Assembly: GCF_900108095.1 (NCBI RefSeq)
Contig: NZ_FNWL01000002.1
Location: 1,236,741-1,300,740, forward strand
Source of the DNA: Natronorubrum sediminis
GTDB taxonomy: Archaea; Halobacteriota; Halobacteria; Halobacteriales; Natrialbaceae
Reading direction: 5' to 3'
Length of the DNA stretch: 64,000 bases
A program made the position numbers and the translations under genes. Positions 7,876-16,469 of this stretch are shown here, piece after piece (within the stretch, counting starts at the first letter, position 1; every line of letters starts with the position of its first letter). The notes beneath the pieces are model-generated. The model saw nothing but the letters and a program-made list of their open reading frames with translations, did no database searches and was not told the origin of the DNA.

Positions 7876-8511
7876 CTACTCCGGTGCGCCCTCGAGAATG
7901 TCCACGCCGCTCGAGGCCCCGATTCGCTCGGCTCCGGCCTCGAGCATGGCCATCGCCTCGTCGTAGCTGCCGACGCCACCGCTCGCTTTGACGGGACGGT
8001 ACTCACTCATGAGTTCGACGTCCGAGATGGTCGCCCCTCCATCAGCGAAGCCCGTCGACGTCTTGACCATCGCCGCGTCGGCCGCGTCTGCCGCCCGGCA
8101 GGCTCGGTGTTTCTCCTCGTCGGTGAGCAACGCGGTCTCGATGATGACCTTGACCGGGATCGGCACGGCGGCGACGACTTCGGCCAGTTCGGCCCTGACG
8201 ACGTCTTCTTCGCCCGCTTTCAGTCGACCGATATTGACGACAACGTCGAGTTCGTCGGCTCCGGCCTTCCAGGCGAGGACGCCCTCCCGTCGTTTCACGT
8301 CGTGATCGTTCTGGCCGTGGGGAAAGCCGATCACCGTCGCGAGCGTCACGTCGGGGGCGTACTCGTCCGCCTCCTCGAGCGCGTACGGCGGGATACAGGC
8401 GTTCATTCCGTACTCGGCTGCCTCCTCGAGGACGGTTCGAACGTCAGCCATCGTCGTCTCGGGGCCGAGGACGGTGTGGTCGATCAGCGGGGCGAGGTCG
8501 CTGCGGTTCAT
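7876..8511 (-). CDS. deoC: Deoxyribose-phosphate aldolase
   Basis: This 211-residue class I aldolase splits 2-deoxyribose-5-phosphate into glyceraldehyde-3-phosphate and acetaldehyde. Family motifs are in order: the N-terminal [20 protein letters not shown], the strand [11 protein letters not shown] with the catalytic aspartate, the [12 protein letters not shown] region, the Schiff-base lysine in [12 protein letters not shown] and the second lysine in [11 protein letters not shown] 8511 is used rather than the long upstream extension. The gene is divergent from the ribose-1,5-bisphosphate isomerase gene across a 71-bp promoter region, which supports a shared role in nucleoside sugar breakdown. 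Confidence 0.96.
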   Translation of the reverse strand: MNRSDLAPLIDHTVLGPETTMADVRTVLEEAAEYGMNACIPPYALEEADEYAPDVTLATVIGFPHGQNDHDVKRREGVLAWKAGADELDVVVNIGRLKAGEEDVVRAELAEVVAAVPIPVKVIIETALLTDEEKHRACRAADAADAAMVKTSTGFADGGATISDVELMSEYRPVKASGGVGSYDEAMAMLEAGAERIGASSGVDILEGAPE

Positions 8512-8582
8512 ACCCAAGGCTCTCACTCGACAGGGAAAAACCCGACCGATCACTTTTGGCCGCCCGGATGAAACGAGAGCAT

Positions 8583-9560
8583 ATGACCGACCGTCATCAC
8601 GCCGTCGACTCGGCAGTTGCGTCGACGGCCGACGACATCGCCGAGATGCGGACCCGCGGGGCGGCGACGATCGCGGATGCGGCCGCCGGCGCACTCGCGA
8701 CGCAGGCCAAGCGATCCGAGGCGACGACGGAAGCGGCGTTCCGGACGGAGCTTCGGGCCGCGGCGAAAACGCTCTACGAGACGCGACCGACGGCAGTGAG
8801 TCTGCCGAACGCGCTTCGGTACGTCCTCCGCGGAATGGAGGGAGCCACCGTCGCCGAGTTGCGCGCGTCGACGATCGATCAGGCCGAGGCGTTCCAGCGA
8901 GAGCTAGCCCAGGCACAATCGAAACTCGGCACGGTCGGGTCGAACCGGCTCAGAGACGGCGACGTCGTGATGACCCACTGTCACTCGACGGACGCCCTCT
9001 CGTGTGTCGAAGCCGCCCTCGAGGACGGCAAGGAGATCGAAGCGATCGTCAAGGAAACTCGGCCGAGAAAGCAAGGCCACATCACGGCGCGGCAGTTGCG
9101 CGAGTGGGGAGTTCCGGTGACGCTCGTCGTCGACAACGCGGCGCGTCGGTACCTCGACCGGGCGGATCACGTCCTCGTCGGCGCGGACAGCATCGCGGCC
9201 GACGGCAGCGTGATCAACAAGATCGGAACGAGCGGGCTTGCAGTCAACGCGCGCGAGCGCGGCGTTCCGGTGATGGTCGCCGCACAGACGATCAAACTCC
9301 ACCCGGACACGATGACTGGCCACACGGTCGAAATCGAGATGCGCGCGGAGAGCGAAATCGTCTCGGACGACGAACGAGCCGACATCGACGACGAGTACAC
9401 CGACGACGGCCTCGTCGTCGAGAATCCGGCGTTCGACGTCACCCCGCCGCGCTACGTCGACGCCATCGTCACCGAGCGCGGCCAGTACCCGCCGGAGAGC
9501 ATCGTGACACTCATGCGAGAGCTCTTCGGCGAGACGACCAGCGAGCCGTGGGAGCCCTAA
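8583..9560 (+). CDS. Ribose-1,5-bisphosphate isomerase
   Basis: This 325-residue eIF2B-alpha-like protein should isomerise ribose-1,5-bisphosphate to ribulose-1,5-bisphosphate. From the ATG at 8583, the catalytic cysteine falls in THCHSTD at residue 133 and the catalytic aspartate in VGADSI at residue 202. These are the same positions as the Cys133 and Asp202 reported for the Thermococcus kodakarensis enzyme. [19 protein letters not shown] and the C-terminal NPAFDVTPP motif also fit this branch rather than methylthioribose-1-phosphate isomerase. In haloarchaea the enzyme belongs to a non-carboxylating pentose bisphosphate route fed by nucleosides, and the nearby kinase and phosphorylase genes match that role. 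Confidence 0.93.
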   Translation: MTDRHHAVDSAVASTADDIAEMRTRGAATIADAAAGALATQAKRSEATTEAAFRTELRAAAKTLYETRPTAVSLPNALRYVLRGMEGATVAELRASTIDQAEAFQRELAQAQSKLGTVGSNRLRDGDVVMTHCHSTDALSCVEAALEDGKEIEAIVKETRPRKQGHITARQLREWGVPVTLVVDNAARRYLDRADHVLVGADSIAADGSVINKIGTSGLAVNARERGVPVMVAAQTIKLHPDTMTGHTVEIEMRAESEIVSDDERADIDDEYTDDGLVVENPAFDVTPPRYVDAIVTERGQYPPESIVTLMRELFGETTSEPWEP

Positions 9561-9678
9561 CTCCGAGAATCAGGCGTTGATACTGTCGCCTTCGAGGAGT
9601 CCACCGGGACAGAGACGTGATCGATTTGAGTTGTTGTCAATCGGAAATTGTTTGGTAATGGTGTGTGCCAGTAGCTAT

Positions 9679-10500
9679 ATGGTAGTACCTGAGGGGTTTG
9701 TGCTTCCACCGTGGTATCTTCTCGTCCCGCTTTTAGTCGTGCTGGTGGGGATCGTGGCACTGCTGTGGGCACTCGGACCGCCAGTGACCGATCGAACGGT
9801 TCTGGCGTTCGCACCGTGGATGATGTTCGGATCGACGCTCCACGTGTTACATCGCATCGACGCCTATCCGGACAACCTCGAGTCGTTGTTCGCCGCGCCG
9901 AGCGTCTACCTCGTGACGGCGGTGATCGCCGGTAGCGCCTGGATCATCGGAATCTTCCTCTACGCAGGTGGCTTGCAGCCGACGATCGAACGATTCGTCG
10001 GGATCTCGGGGACCGCGTTCTTTGCCGTCTTCGTCATGATCTTCCTCAACATCGGCTGGGCGGTTGGGAACTTTGAACTGTTCTGGCCCGTCATCAGCGT
10101 CGTCATCGCCGGCGCCGTCACTGCCATCGCCTGGATCGCACTCAGCCTCCGCTACACCGGCGTCGCTGCGACGACGAGTATTACCGGCGTGATCGTCGTC
10201 TTCGGCCACGCCCTAGACGGCGTCTCGACCGCAATCGGTTACGACGTCCTCGGCGCCGCAGAAGAGGTCCCGCTCTCGAGGCTCATTCTCGAGGCCGGCG
10301 AGTCGCTGCCGACGGACGAGTACATCGGTGCCGGCTGGGTGTTCATCGTGGTCAAAGTCCTGCTCGCAGTGGTGATCCTCGGACTCTTCAAGGAGTACGT
10401 CGACGAACGGCCACAGCAGGCGCGAGTGGTGCTCGCCCTGATCGCAGCGGTCGGCCTCGGGCCGGGCGTTCACAACGTCTTACAGTTTGTTATCACCTAG
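9679..10500 (+). CDS. DUF63 family integral membrane protein
   Basis: The 273-residue protein is almost entirely hydrophobic, with about eight transmembrane helices and the DUF63 opening MVVPEGFVLPPWYLL. Conserved family features include FGSTLHVLHRI in the second helix region and GVIVVFGHALDGVSTAIG. The family is archaeal and of unknown function; its polar residues inside helices (His, Asp) hint at a transporter or membrane enzyme. ATG 9679 is preferred over upstream starts because the family begins with this short N-terminus. The gene sits between the isomerase and PfkB kinase genes on the same strand and ends in a T7 run. Confidence 0.85.
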   Translation: MVVPEGFVLPPWYLLVPLLVVLVGIVALLWALGPPVTDRTVLAFAPWMMFGSTLHVLHRIDAYPDNLESLFAAPSVYLVTAVIAGSAWIIGIFLYAGGLQPTIERFVGISGTAFFAVFVMIFLNIGWAVGNFELFWPVISVVIAGAVTAIAWIALSLRYTGVAATTSITGVIVVFGHALDGVSTAIGYDVLGAAEEVPLSRLILEAGESLPTDEYIGAGWVFIVVKVLLAVVILGLFKEYVDERPQQARVVLALIAAVGLGPGVHNVLQFVIT

Positions 10501-10501
10501 A

Positions 10502-10508
10502 TTTTTTT
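10502..10508 (+). terminator. Oligo-T tract after the DUF63 gene
   Basis: Seven consecutive T residues start 2 nt after the DUF63 stop codon. Oligo-T on the coding strand is the usual archaeal intrinsic termination signal. The same tract also lies about 34 nt before the ATG of the PfkB gene, so it may double as part of that promoter. Confidence 0.5.
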
Positions 10509-10538
10509 CGGAGACCCCCGTCTTTGCTGTCGTATCGA

Positions 10539-11420
10539 ATGGGCCCCACCGTACTCGCCGCCGGCCACGTCAACTGGGATGTGACGCTTCGCGTCGACCG
10601 ACTCCCCGAAGCCGACGGTGAAGCGACGATTCGCTCGCAACGTCAATCCGGCGGCGGCAGTGCCGCGAACGTCGCCGCCGCCCTCGCCGGCCTCGAGGTC
10701 GAGACGGGACTGATCGGTAGCGTCGGTGACGACGACAACGGCTTGCTCGCGAGACGCGAACTCGAGGAGGCTGGCGTCGCGTTGTCGGGGGTACAGGTCG
10801 TCGAGGACGCCAGTACGGCCGTCAAGTACCTGCTCGTCGACGATACGGGCGAAGTATCGATTCTCGGCACCGACGGCGTCAACGAAGCCATCGAGCCGTC
10901 GGACCTCGAGCCGACCCGTATCCGTACGGCCGATCACGTGCACCTGACGAGCCAGCGTCCCGAAACTGCCAGCGCGATCGCGAGCACCGCTGGGGACGCC
11001 GGCGTCACCGTCAGCTTCGACCCCGGACGTCGATTCGGCGACCGCGAGTACGGAGAGACGCTCGAGCACACCGATATCCTGTTCGTCACCGATCGGGAGG
11101 CGACGGCACTGGTCGACGAACCTGCGAAACACCGAGGCGGTGAGCAGTTGCTCGTGACGACCTCCGGCGACGACGGCGCAACGGTCAGACGCGGGGCAAA
11201 AACGTACACCCACCCCGGCTACGACGTGACGGCGGCAGACAGCGCAGGTGCCGGCGACGCGTTCGCGGCCGGATTCATCGCATCGCGACTCGAGGGAGCC
11301 GATCTCGAGCAGGCGCTCGAGTACGCAAACGCCTGTGGAGCATTGACGGCGAGTCGAGACGGGGCGCGAAGCGCACCGACGGCGACGGCACTCGAGGAGT
11401 TTCTCAGTGAACGATCGTGA
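10539..11420 (+). CDS. PfkB-family sugar/nucleoside kinase, candidate ribose-1-phosphate kinase
   Basis: This is a 293-residue ribokinase-fold protein. PfkB signature 1 is SGGGSAANVAAALAGL near residues 37-52. Signature 2, DSAGAGDAFAAGF, carries the anion hole and catalytic aspartate near residue 237. Known PfkB substrates include ribose, nucleosides, 2-keto-3-deoxygluconate and, in archaea, ribose-1-phosphate. Here the same stretch encodes ribose-1,5-bisphosphate isomerase and a nucleoside phosphorylase. A kinase acting on the ribose-1-phosphate released by phosphorolysis would link the two, and the haloarchaeal pentose bisphosphate pathway uses a PfkB enzyme at that step. This specific substrate is inference; the family call is firm. 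Confidence 0.85.
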   Translation: MGPTVLAAGHVNWDVTLRVDRLPEADGEATIRSQRQSGGGSAANVAAALAGLEVETGLIGSVGDDDNGLLARRELEEAGVALSGVQVVEDASTAVKYLLVDDTGEVSILGTDGVNEAIEPSDLEPTRIRTADHVHLTSQRPETASAIASTAGDAGVTVSFDPGRRFGDREYGETLEHTDILFVTDREATALVDEPAKHRGGEQLLVTTSGDDGATVRRGAKTYTHPGYDVTAADSAGAGDAFAAGFIASRLEGADLEQALEYANACGALTASRDGARSAPTATALEEFLSERS

Positions 11421-11500
11421 CCAATAGACCTTTTATCCAGCCAAGAGCCCCCCAAACCCGTCGCCGTCTGGCAATTATCACCGATCGTTGTCTGACGGTA

Positions 11501-11554
11501 ATTATATAGTCCGAGCCGTTGGCCGTTCATATGGAACGTCACGGAAACGTGACG
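11501..11554 (+). promoter_or_regulatory. Promoter, possible leaderless uORF start and hairpin before the HalOD1 gene
   Basis: ATTATATAGT at 11501-11510 is a strong TATA-like box. About 27 nt downstream, at 11531, an ATG opens a 16-codon reading frame (MERHGNVTERHDGRKD) that stops at 11579-11581, overlapping the HalOD1 start at 11562 in another frame. The perfect inverted repeat CGTCACG-gaaa-CGTGACG lies at 11537-11554, inside that small frame. The arrangement could control translation of the downstream gene. Confidence 0.4.
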
Positions 11555-11561
11555 GAGAGAC

Positions 11562-11864
11562 ATGACGGAAGGAAGGATTAGCGAGTCCCACGGATGCGAA
11601 TTTGCACGTCGCGTCCGCTACGATCGAGAGACCAACGAACCGCCAAGTATCGCAACCGCAACAGCGCTGGCCCAATACTACGGTGAAGACGTCGCGGCAA
11701 CCAGCATGCGGCTGTACGACTACATCGATCCCGATGCACTCGATGCCCTCTTCGCGGACACTCACAGCGGAACGACGCGGGCCGCAGGGAGTGTCGAATT
11801 CACGGTCGAAGACGTTCAGGTAACGATTCAGCCCGGACAGATCGAAATCCGTCCGGCCGAGTAA
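11562..11864 (+). CDS. HalOD1 output domain protein
   Basis: This 100-residue protein consists of little more than a HalOD1 domain, a halobacterial output domain usually found as a stand-alone small protein or at the end of signalling proteins. Visible features are the helix PPSIATATALAQYYGEDVAA, the YDYIDPDALDALF segment and a final beta pair (GSVEFTVEDVQVTIQPGQIEIRP). HalOD1 is thought to act in signal output or protein-protein contact; no catalytic residues are evident. The ATG at 11562 gives the complete domain. It is preceded by a hairpin and a possible overlapping 16-codon upstream frame. Confidence 0.82.
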   Translation: MTEGRISESHGCEFARRVRYDRETNEPPSIATATALAQYYGEDVAATSMRLYDYIDPDALDALFADTHSGTTRAAGSVEFTVEDVQVTIQPGQIEIRPAE

Positions 11865-12065
11865 GAGGTATTCACAGCCGAGTGAACGACCCAGTGGGTG
11901 GAACGGGGACGACGCAGGTCGCGATCCGACGGACGTTCGGGACCCGTCCTCGAATATTTTTCTCACCGAAACTGAGTCGGCCGCTAGTCATGTATCACGG
12001 AGAGTACGGGCTATCCTCGAGTCGCTCCGGAAATGACTTACAGTAGTCGGCATGAAACGGAGGGT

Positions 12066-12794
12066 ATGGCAACGCAGCCACACCTGTTAGTCGATGACGG
12101 AGAGTTGACGGATCGGGTACTCATTCCGGGCGACCCCGGTCGCGTCGACCGCATCGCTACTCACTGCGACAGTTCGGAAACGGTCGCCGAAAACCGCGAG
12201 TACAAGGTCGTCAACGCGACCTACGAGGGAACTGAGTTGACGATTTGTTCGACCGGAATCGGCTGTCCCTCCGCAGCAATCGCGGTCGAAGAACTCGCGA
12301 ACGTCGGCGTCGAGACCTTCATCCGCGTCGGGACGACCGGAGCGCTCCAGTCGGACATCGAAATCGGCGACATGGTCGTCGCGACCGGTGCCGCGAAGAA
12401 CGAAGGAACCTCGAAACGCTACGAAGACGTCGAGTACCCGGCCGTGCCGGACTACGACGTCGTCTCGAGTCTCGTCGACTCCGCCAAGGCCAACGACGAA
12501 GAGATCCACGTCGGACCGATCGCCTCCGACGACGCCTACTACGCCGAAACCGACGAACACGTCGCCGACTGGGAAGACGCCGGCTTGCTCTGCGTCGAGA
12601 TGGAAGCCGCCGCCGTCTTCACGCTCGCGCGCCGGAAGGGGCTCCGCGCCGGTGCCATCTGTACCGTCGACGGCAACCTCGTCGAAGGCACCCAGAAGGG
12701 AACCGACACCGAAGACGACGAACTCCCGGACAAAGCCAAAAACAACGTCGGCCGCGCCATCGACATCTCGCTCGAGGCCATCACGCAACACTAA
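12066..12794 (+). CDS. Nucleoside phosphorylase (PNP/UDP family)
   Basis: This 242-residue phosphorylase should cleave a ribonucleoside with phosphate to free base and ribose-1-phosphate. It shows the PNP_UDP_1 phosphate-binding GDPGRVDRI near residues 22-30, the RVGTTGALQ loop (about 93-101), and CVEMEAAAVF (about 178-187), the segment that contacts the ribose and base. TVDGN carries the late acidic residue. The length fits the trimeric/hexameric NP-I class (uridine phosphorylase-like). Uridine, inosine or guanosine are all possible substrates. It feeds the kinase-isomerase steps encoded a few genes upstream. ATG 12066 is chosen because the conserved region starts there. Confidence 0.9.
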   Translation: MATQPHLLVDDGELTDRVLIPGDPGRVDRIATHCDSSETVAENREYKVVNATYEGTELTICSTGIGCPSAAIAVEELANVGVETFIRVGTTGALQSDIEIGDMVVATGAAKNEGTSKRYEDVEYPAVPDYDVVSSLVDSAKANDEEIHVGPIASDDAYYAETDEHVADWEDAGLLCVEMEAAAVFTLARRKGLRAGAICTVDGNLVEGTQKGTDTEDDELPDKAKNNVGRAIDISLEAITQH

Positions 12795-12837
12795 CGCGGA
12801 AAATCGCCGCATCGACACGGAAGCTCGTTTCTCGAGT

Positions 12838-13710
12838 CTAGTGTGCTTTCTCGCCAGAGAGCGCCTCGGCGAGCGTCGTCGTTTGCTCGGTCAGCGTCTT
12901 CGTCGTCCCCGACGCGGCCTGCAACTCGCTATTGATCGCCGCGAAGAGCCGTTCGAACGCGAGCGTTCCGTCCGGATCCTCCCACTCGCTCGTCGCTCGA
13001 GACTCGAGTCCACACGTCGAGCACGAACCGTCCTGAACCATGTCGACGCACCCGCTACATCGCTCGAGGCCGGCCGGAACCGTTTCCGCTCGCTCGACGA
13101 CGGTGCGAAGCGTCGACTGGAGGGAGCGTCCCGATTCGACCACCGACGCGAGCGACGTGCGAACGTCGGTATCGAACGCCGTCTCGTCGACCGTTTCGAG
13201 TGCCTCGAGATGGGCGTCAGCGAGGTCGAGTGCGAGGATAGCGTCGCGACGCGTTCGGCAGTACTCCTCGAGGGGGTCGCTAGCTGCGTTCTCGGCGGCA
13301 GTCTGACTCTCGTCTGCCGACCCGCCGTTCGTTTCGTCGACCGACTTTGCAGGTATTTCGTCGGCCTCGAGCGCCGACGGAAGCGACGTCGTGAGCGACG
13401 CGAACGAAGCGACGTCGGAGATCGCCTCGCCCTGAATTTGCGTCGTCTCCCGGACGTGTCGAAACAGCTCCGCCGGTGTTTCGGGGAGCGCGGCGTGGTT
13501 ACCCTGTAGCGTCGTCGCACAATCCGAACAGACGGTAACGAAGGTGCTTTCGTGGGCGTGTGTTCCGGGTCCAGATCCCGCCGTGTCGACAGGATACATC
13601 TCGAGGGCCGTTCGGGAATCCTCGACGTCCTCGAATCCACAGGATCGACACGCGTACTCGTCTCGGTCGACGACTGCTCGTCGCTCGACCTGCCAGTCGC
13701 GAGAGGTCAC
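12838..13710 (-). CDS. Uncharacterised protein with two zinc-knuckle-like cysteine clusters
   Basis: The 290-residue acidic protein starts with an HNH-like arrangement (RRAVVDRDEYACRSCG ... VTVCSDCATTLQGNH), but the catalytic His-Asn-His residues of HNH nucleases are not evident, so I do not call it a nuclease. Residues ~90-200 are helical and low complexity. A second cluster, CSGCVDMVQDGSCSTCG, lies near residue 230, followed by a helical C-terminus. It is probably cytosolic and metal-binding with unknown function. The start is uncertain: GTG 13710 gives the compact N-terminus, and another GTG at 13743 is possible. It is convergent with the nucleoside phosphorylase gene (43 nt apart). Confidence 0.72.
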   Translation of the reverse strand: MTSRDWQVERRAVVDRDEYACRSCGFEDVEDSRTALEMYPVDTAGSGPGTHAHESTFVTVCSDCATTLQGNHAALPETPAELFRHVRETTQIQGEAISDVASFASLTTSLPSALEADEIPAKSVDETNGGSADESQTAAENAASDPLEEYCRTRRDAILALDLADAHLEALETVDETAFDTDVRTSLASVVESGRSLQSTLRTVVERAETVPAGLERCSGCVDMVQDGSCSTCGLESRATSEWEDPDGTLAFERLFAAINSELQAASGTTKTLTEQTTTLAEALSGEKAH

Positions 13711-13786
13711 GAGCGTGAGCAGACAGTGTGACGACAAAAACACACCGGCTCACCCGCTCGCAGGCGAACTCCACGCTCGGGGAGTC

Positions 13787-13879
13787 GACTTGTTGGCTCG
13801 AGTCCGACACGCACAGTAAGCATGCTGGCTCGAGTCCGACCACACGCAATCGACATGCTGGCTCGAGCCCCACACGGCC
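13787..13879. repeat. Three-copy imperfect tandem repeat (about 32-33 bp)
   Basis: The core GGCTCGAG recurs at 13795-13802, 13827-13834 and 13860-13867, that is with periods of 32 and 33 bp. It is flanked by similar sequence (TGYTGGCTCGAGYCC...CACACG). The array sits in the divergent promoter region between the zinc-knuckle gene and the amphi-Trp gene. Copies abut without spacers, so it is not a CRISPR. It may be a multi-site regulator region or simple slippage. Confidence 0.6.
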
Positions 13880-13923
13880 CTCGCACGGTTCATCACTAAC
13901 TCGCTGCTCGTCGTTGCCCAGAT

Positions 13924-14502
13924 ATGGCCGATCACGACGACGAACGACGAAGCAACGAGAGCGAGATCGACGACGAAGACGAAGACGAAGACGAGACCGA
14001 CGAACTCGAACTCGAACGCACGGACGACCGATCCGCCGTCGCCGAGATGGTACGAACGCTTGCGAACGCGCTGACAGACGGTCGATCGATTCGGGTGAGC
14101 GCCGAGGAGTACACGGCGTCGGTCGCGATCCCCGAACGCATTCGAACGGAGGTCGAGGTCGAGTACGAAGCCGATTCCGACCCGCCCGTCGCCGAATTCG
14201 AACTCGAACTCGAGTGGGACGATCCCGACGGCTCGAGTATCGACCTGTCAGAACGGGAGTCTGATACTACCGGAGTGACGCTCGCGGACGAGTCAGCGGA
14301 GAACCGAAACGGGCGAACCAGTCGATTCGAGGTCTACGAAGACCGCGCGGAGGAGTGGCGCTGGCGACTCGTTCACTGGAATGGCAACATCGTCGCCGAC
14401 AGCGGCGAGGGGTACGCCTCGCGCTCGAACGCCCGGCGAGCCGTTCGCAATATGCGCGAGATCGTTCCGTCGGCTCGGTTGGAGGACGCCCAGTCGGAGT
14501 AA
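13924..14502 (+). CDS. Amphi-Trp domain protein fused to a DUF1508 (YegP/HVO_2922-like) domain
   Basis: Residues 1-35 are an extreme Asp/Glu tract. Residues ~36-105 match the amphi-Trp domain (RSAVAEMVRTLANALTDGRSIRV, then TASVAIPERIRTEVEVEYE...FELELEW). The C-terminal ~55 residues (SRFEVYEDRAEEWRWRLVHWNGNIVADSGEGY, ending ARRAVRNMREIV) are a single DUF1508 domain, as in E. coli YegP and H. volcanii HVO_2922. Neither domain has a defined activity. Joining them in one chain suggests that they act together. The gene is convergent with the DUF547 gene, and the two stop codons are 16 nt apart. Confidence 0.78.
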   Translation: MADHDDERRSNESEIDDEDEDEDETDELELERTDDRSAVAEMVRTLANALTDGRSIRVSAEEYTASVAIPERIRTEVEVEYEADSDPPVAEFELELEWDDPDGSSIDLSERESDTTGVTLADESAENRNGRTSRFEVYEDRAEEWRWRLVHWNGNIVADSGEGYASRSNARRAVRNMREIVPSARLEDAQSE

Positions 14503-14518
14503 CCGATTGGAGACCGGG

Positions 14519-15253
14519 CTACGGGTGAAAATCGTCCAGTTCGATGTCGAACTCGAGGTCGGGCGTGTACGGACCGGACTCGTACTCGAGTGACGGCTTC
14601 GCGTCGTCCGGGATCGCGTTGTAGGTCCGGAGGAAGTCGACGATGCCGCGAACGCCGCCGAAGTCGCCGCGGTAGCGACTGAAGAGCCGTGGAATCGTGG
14701 CGATGTTCGAACGCGAGTCGTAGGAGACGTGTTCGGCCAGGAACCACTCGACGGCGATGTCCAGTGTTTCGTCGACGTCGTCCGACGAGTAGACGGTGAC
14801 CGGCGGACAGTGTTCAGCGCCGCGACTGATCACGAAGTGCGTCCGCGGATCGCAGGCGGGCAAGCGAAACTCCCGTTCGAACGTCGAGGGGAGCGGTCGC
14901 GGAACGTACCCGAATCCCCAGGGGTGTTTCGAACAGCGCAGAAGCCCGTGCTCGATGTCGTTGAGGCTCAGCCAGACGCCGGCAACCGGAATCTGATCGC
15001 GAGTTGCGAACTTCCACCGGCGGACCGGACTGCCCTCGAGCGACGCCGGATTCGACTCGAGAAGCAACTGCGCGTAAGCGTTGTAGCAGTTGAGCCAGAA
15101 CGATAGTTTGGCCTCGCGCGTCGCCAGTGCTCGTCGGAGCGGCGCTCGCTCGAGTGTCGCGAGATGTTCTTGCAGCCAGGCCGTCTCACCCTCCGTCTTG
15201 ACCGTATACAACAGATCGGCCGAGAGAGAGAGTGGGTCGAGCTGGGTCGACAT
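14519..15253 (-). CDS. DUF547 domain-containing protein
   Basis: The 244-residue protein is mostly one DUF547 domain. Signature stretches are REAKLSFWLNCYNAYAQLLL (about residues 47-66), LSLNDIEHGLLR, FVISRGAEHCPPVTVYS and the C-terminal YRGDFGG...IVDFLRTY. The conserved Cys in WLNCYNA and the His/Cys in AEHCPP look like a thiol-type active site, but no activity is established for the family. It has no signal peptide from the ATG at 15253; the frame extends upstream without useful similarity. It shares a 115-bp divergent promoter with the AI-2E-type permease gene. Confidence 0.78.
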   Translation of the reverse strand: MSTQLDPLSLSADLLYTVKTEGETAWLQEHLATLERAPLRRALATREAKLSFWLNCYNAYAQLLLESNPASLEGSPVRRWKFATRDQIPVAGVWLSLNDIEHGLLRCSKHPWGFGYVPRPLPSTFEREFRLPACDPRTHFVISRGAEHCPPVTVYSSDDVDETLDIAVEWFLAEHVSYDSRSNIATIPRLFSRYRGDFGGVRGIVDFLRTYNAIPDDAKPSLEYESGPYTPDLEFDIELDDFHP

Positions 15254-15368
15254 TCGTCTGTAGATTGGCGTAGGAGCCTCTTGAACCCGTGTGGCGAGTG
15301 CGTACGACAGTCGTGGGGACAAATATGTCTGGTCTAGTCTTTTCCGAGATGGCGTCGAGGTATGGGCC

Positions 15369-16394
15369 ATGAACCGGAGCAAAGGCTATCTGCTGGTGCT
15401 CGTCACCATCTTTGCGTACCTCTCGTGGCAACTCGTGACGCCGTTCTTACAGTTCGTTCTCGCTGCCGTGCTCATCGCGTTCGTGCTCTACCCGCTACAG
15501 CGTCGACTCGAGAAACACGTGGGACCAACGATTTCGGCGTTCGTCTTGCTCCTGGTGGCGATTGCCGGTTTTATCGTTCCGTTCGTGCTCGTGGCCGCGA
15601 TGATCGCCGACGACGCGGTCAGAATTCTCCAGAATGCCGACGCGGAGACGCTCCAACTGACGGAAATCGAGGACCGCATCGAAGAGCAGGTCGGACTCGA
15701 CGTCGACATCGCTGATTCCGTGATGGACTCGGCTCAAGAGATCGGGACGATTCTGCTCGAGCGCTCGACGGAGTGGTTCAGCATGCTCACGCACACGCTG
15801 ATCGGCCTCGGACTTACGCTCTTTCTCATCTACTATCTGCTCAAGGACGGCGACAAACTGATGACGTGGCTCCGGGACAAGACGCCACTTCCCGAGGACG
15901 TACAGGACGACCTCTACGGCGAACTCAACGAAGTCATGTGGGCCGTTCTCGCCGGACACGTCCTGATCGCCATCATCGAGGGCGTCATCGCCGGATTGGG
16001 GCTGTTTGCGACCGGAATTCCCAACGCGGGCTTCTGGACGTTCGTCATGGTGGTCCTCTCGCTCGTCCCGCTGATCGGTGCGCCGCTGGTCTGGATTCCG
16101 GCGTCGATCTACCTCCTGATGATCGGCGAACCCATCCTCGCGCTCGCGCTGGCGATCTACAGCGCCATCGTCGTCGGCATTGCCGACGACTACCTCCGGC
16201 CCATCGTGGTCGATCGCTACGCCGAGATCAGTCCCGCCGTGATCATCCTCGGCGTCCTCGGCGGCATCTACGCGTTCGGCATCATGGGGCTCTTCTTCGG
16301 ACCCGTGATCCTCGGCGCGTTCCTCGCGGTCGTCGACGTCATCGACGAGAACTACGACCGACTCGGGGGCGATTCCGAACCGAGGGAGACGTGA
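15369..16394 (+). CDS. AI-2E family transporter (PF01594-type permease)
   Basis: The 341-residue integral membrane protein has the AI-2E/YdiK layout. Two helix pairs lie near residues 7-40 and 57-85, then a soluble central segment (about 90-150) and a C-terminal bundle of five or so helices with the hallmark PLIGAPLVWIPASIYLL and DDYLRPIVV...ISPAVIILGVLGG motifs. Family members export small molecules or act as Na+/H+ antiporters, and the substrate cannot be told here. The ATG at 15369 removes a non-conserved N-terminal extension. The preceding DUF547 gene is divergent. Confidence 0.87.
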   Translation: MNRSKGYLLVLVTIFAYLSWQLVTPFLQFVLAAVLIAFVLYPLQRRLEKHVGPTISAFVLLLVAIAGFIVPFVLVAAMIADDAVRILQNADAETLQLTEIEDRIEEQVGLDVDIADSVMDSAQEIGTILLERSTEWFSMLTHTLIGLGLTLFLIYYLLKDGDKLMTWLRDKTPLPEDVQDDLYGELNEVMWAVLAGHVLIAIIEGVIAGLGLFATGIPNAGFWTFVMVVLSLVPLIGAPLVWIPASIYLLMIGEPILALALAIYSAIVVGIADDYLRPIVVDRYAEISPAVIILGVLGGIYAFGIMGLFFGPVILGAFLAVVDVIDENYDRLGGDSEPRET

Positions 16395-16469
16395 TTCGTG
16401 ACCGGTAGTCGAGGGTGCAATTCATTTCGACCTCGAAGGGATGATCGACGATGAGACCAAGCTCGCCGA

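Noticed and set aside
12838..13710. HNH endonuclease
   Set aside because: The Cys pairs resemble an HNH frame but the catalytic His-Asn-His residues are not visible.
13787..13879. CRISPR array
   Set aside because: Only three imperfect copies, contiguous with no spacers, and no cas genes nearby.
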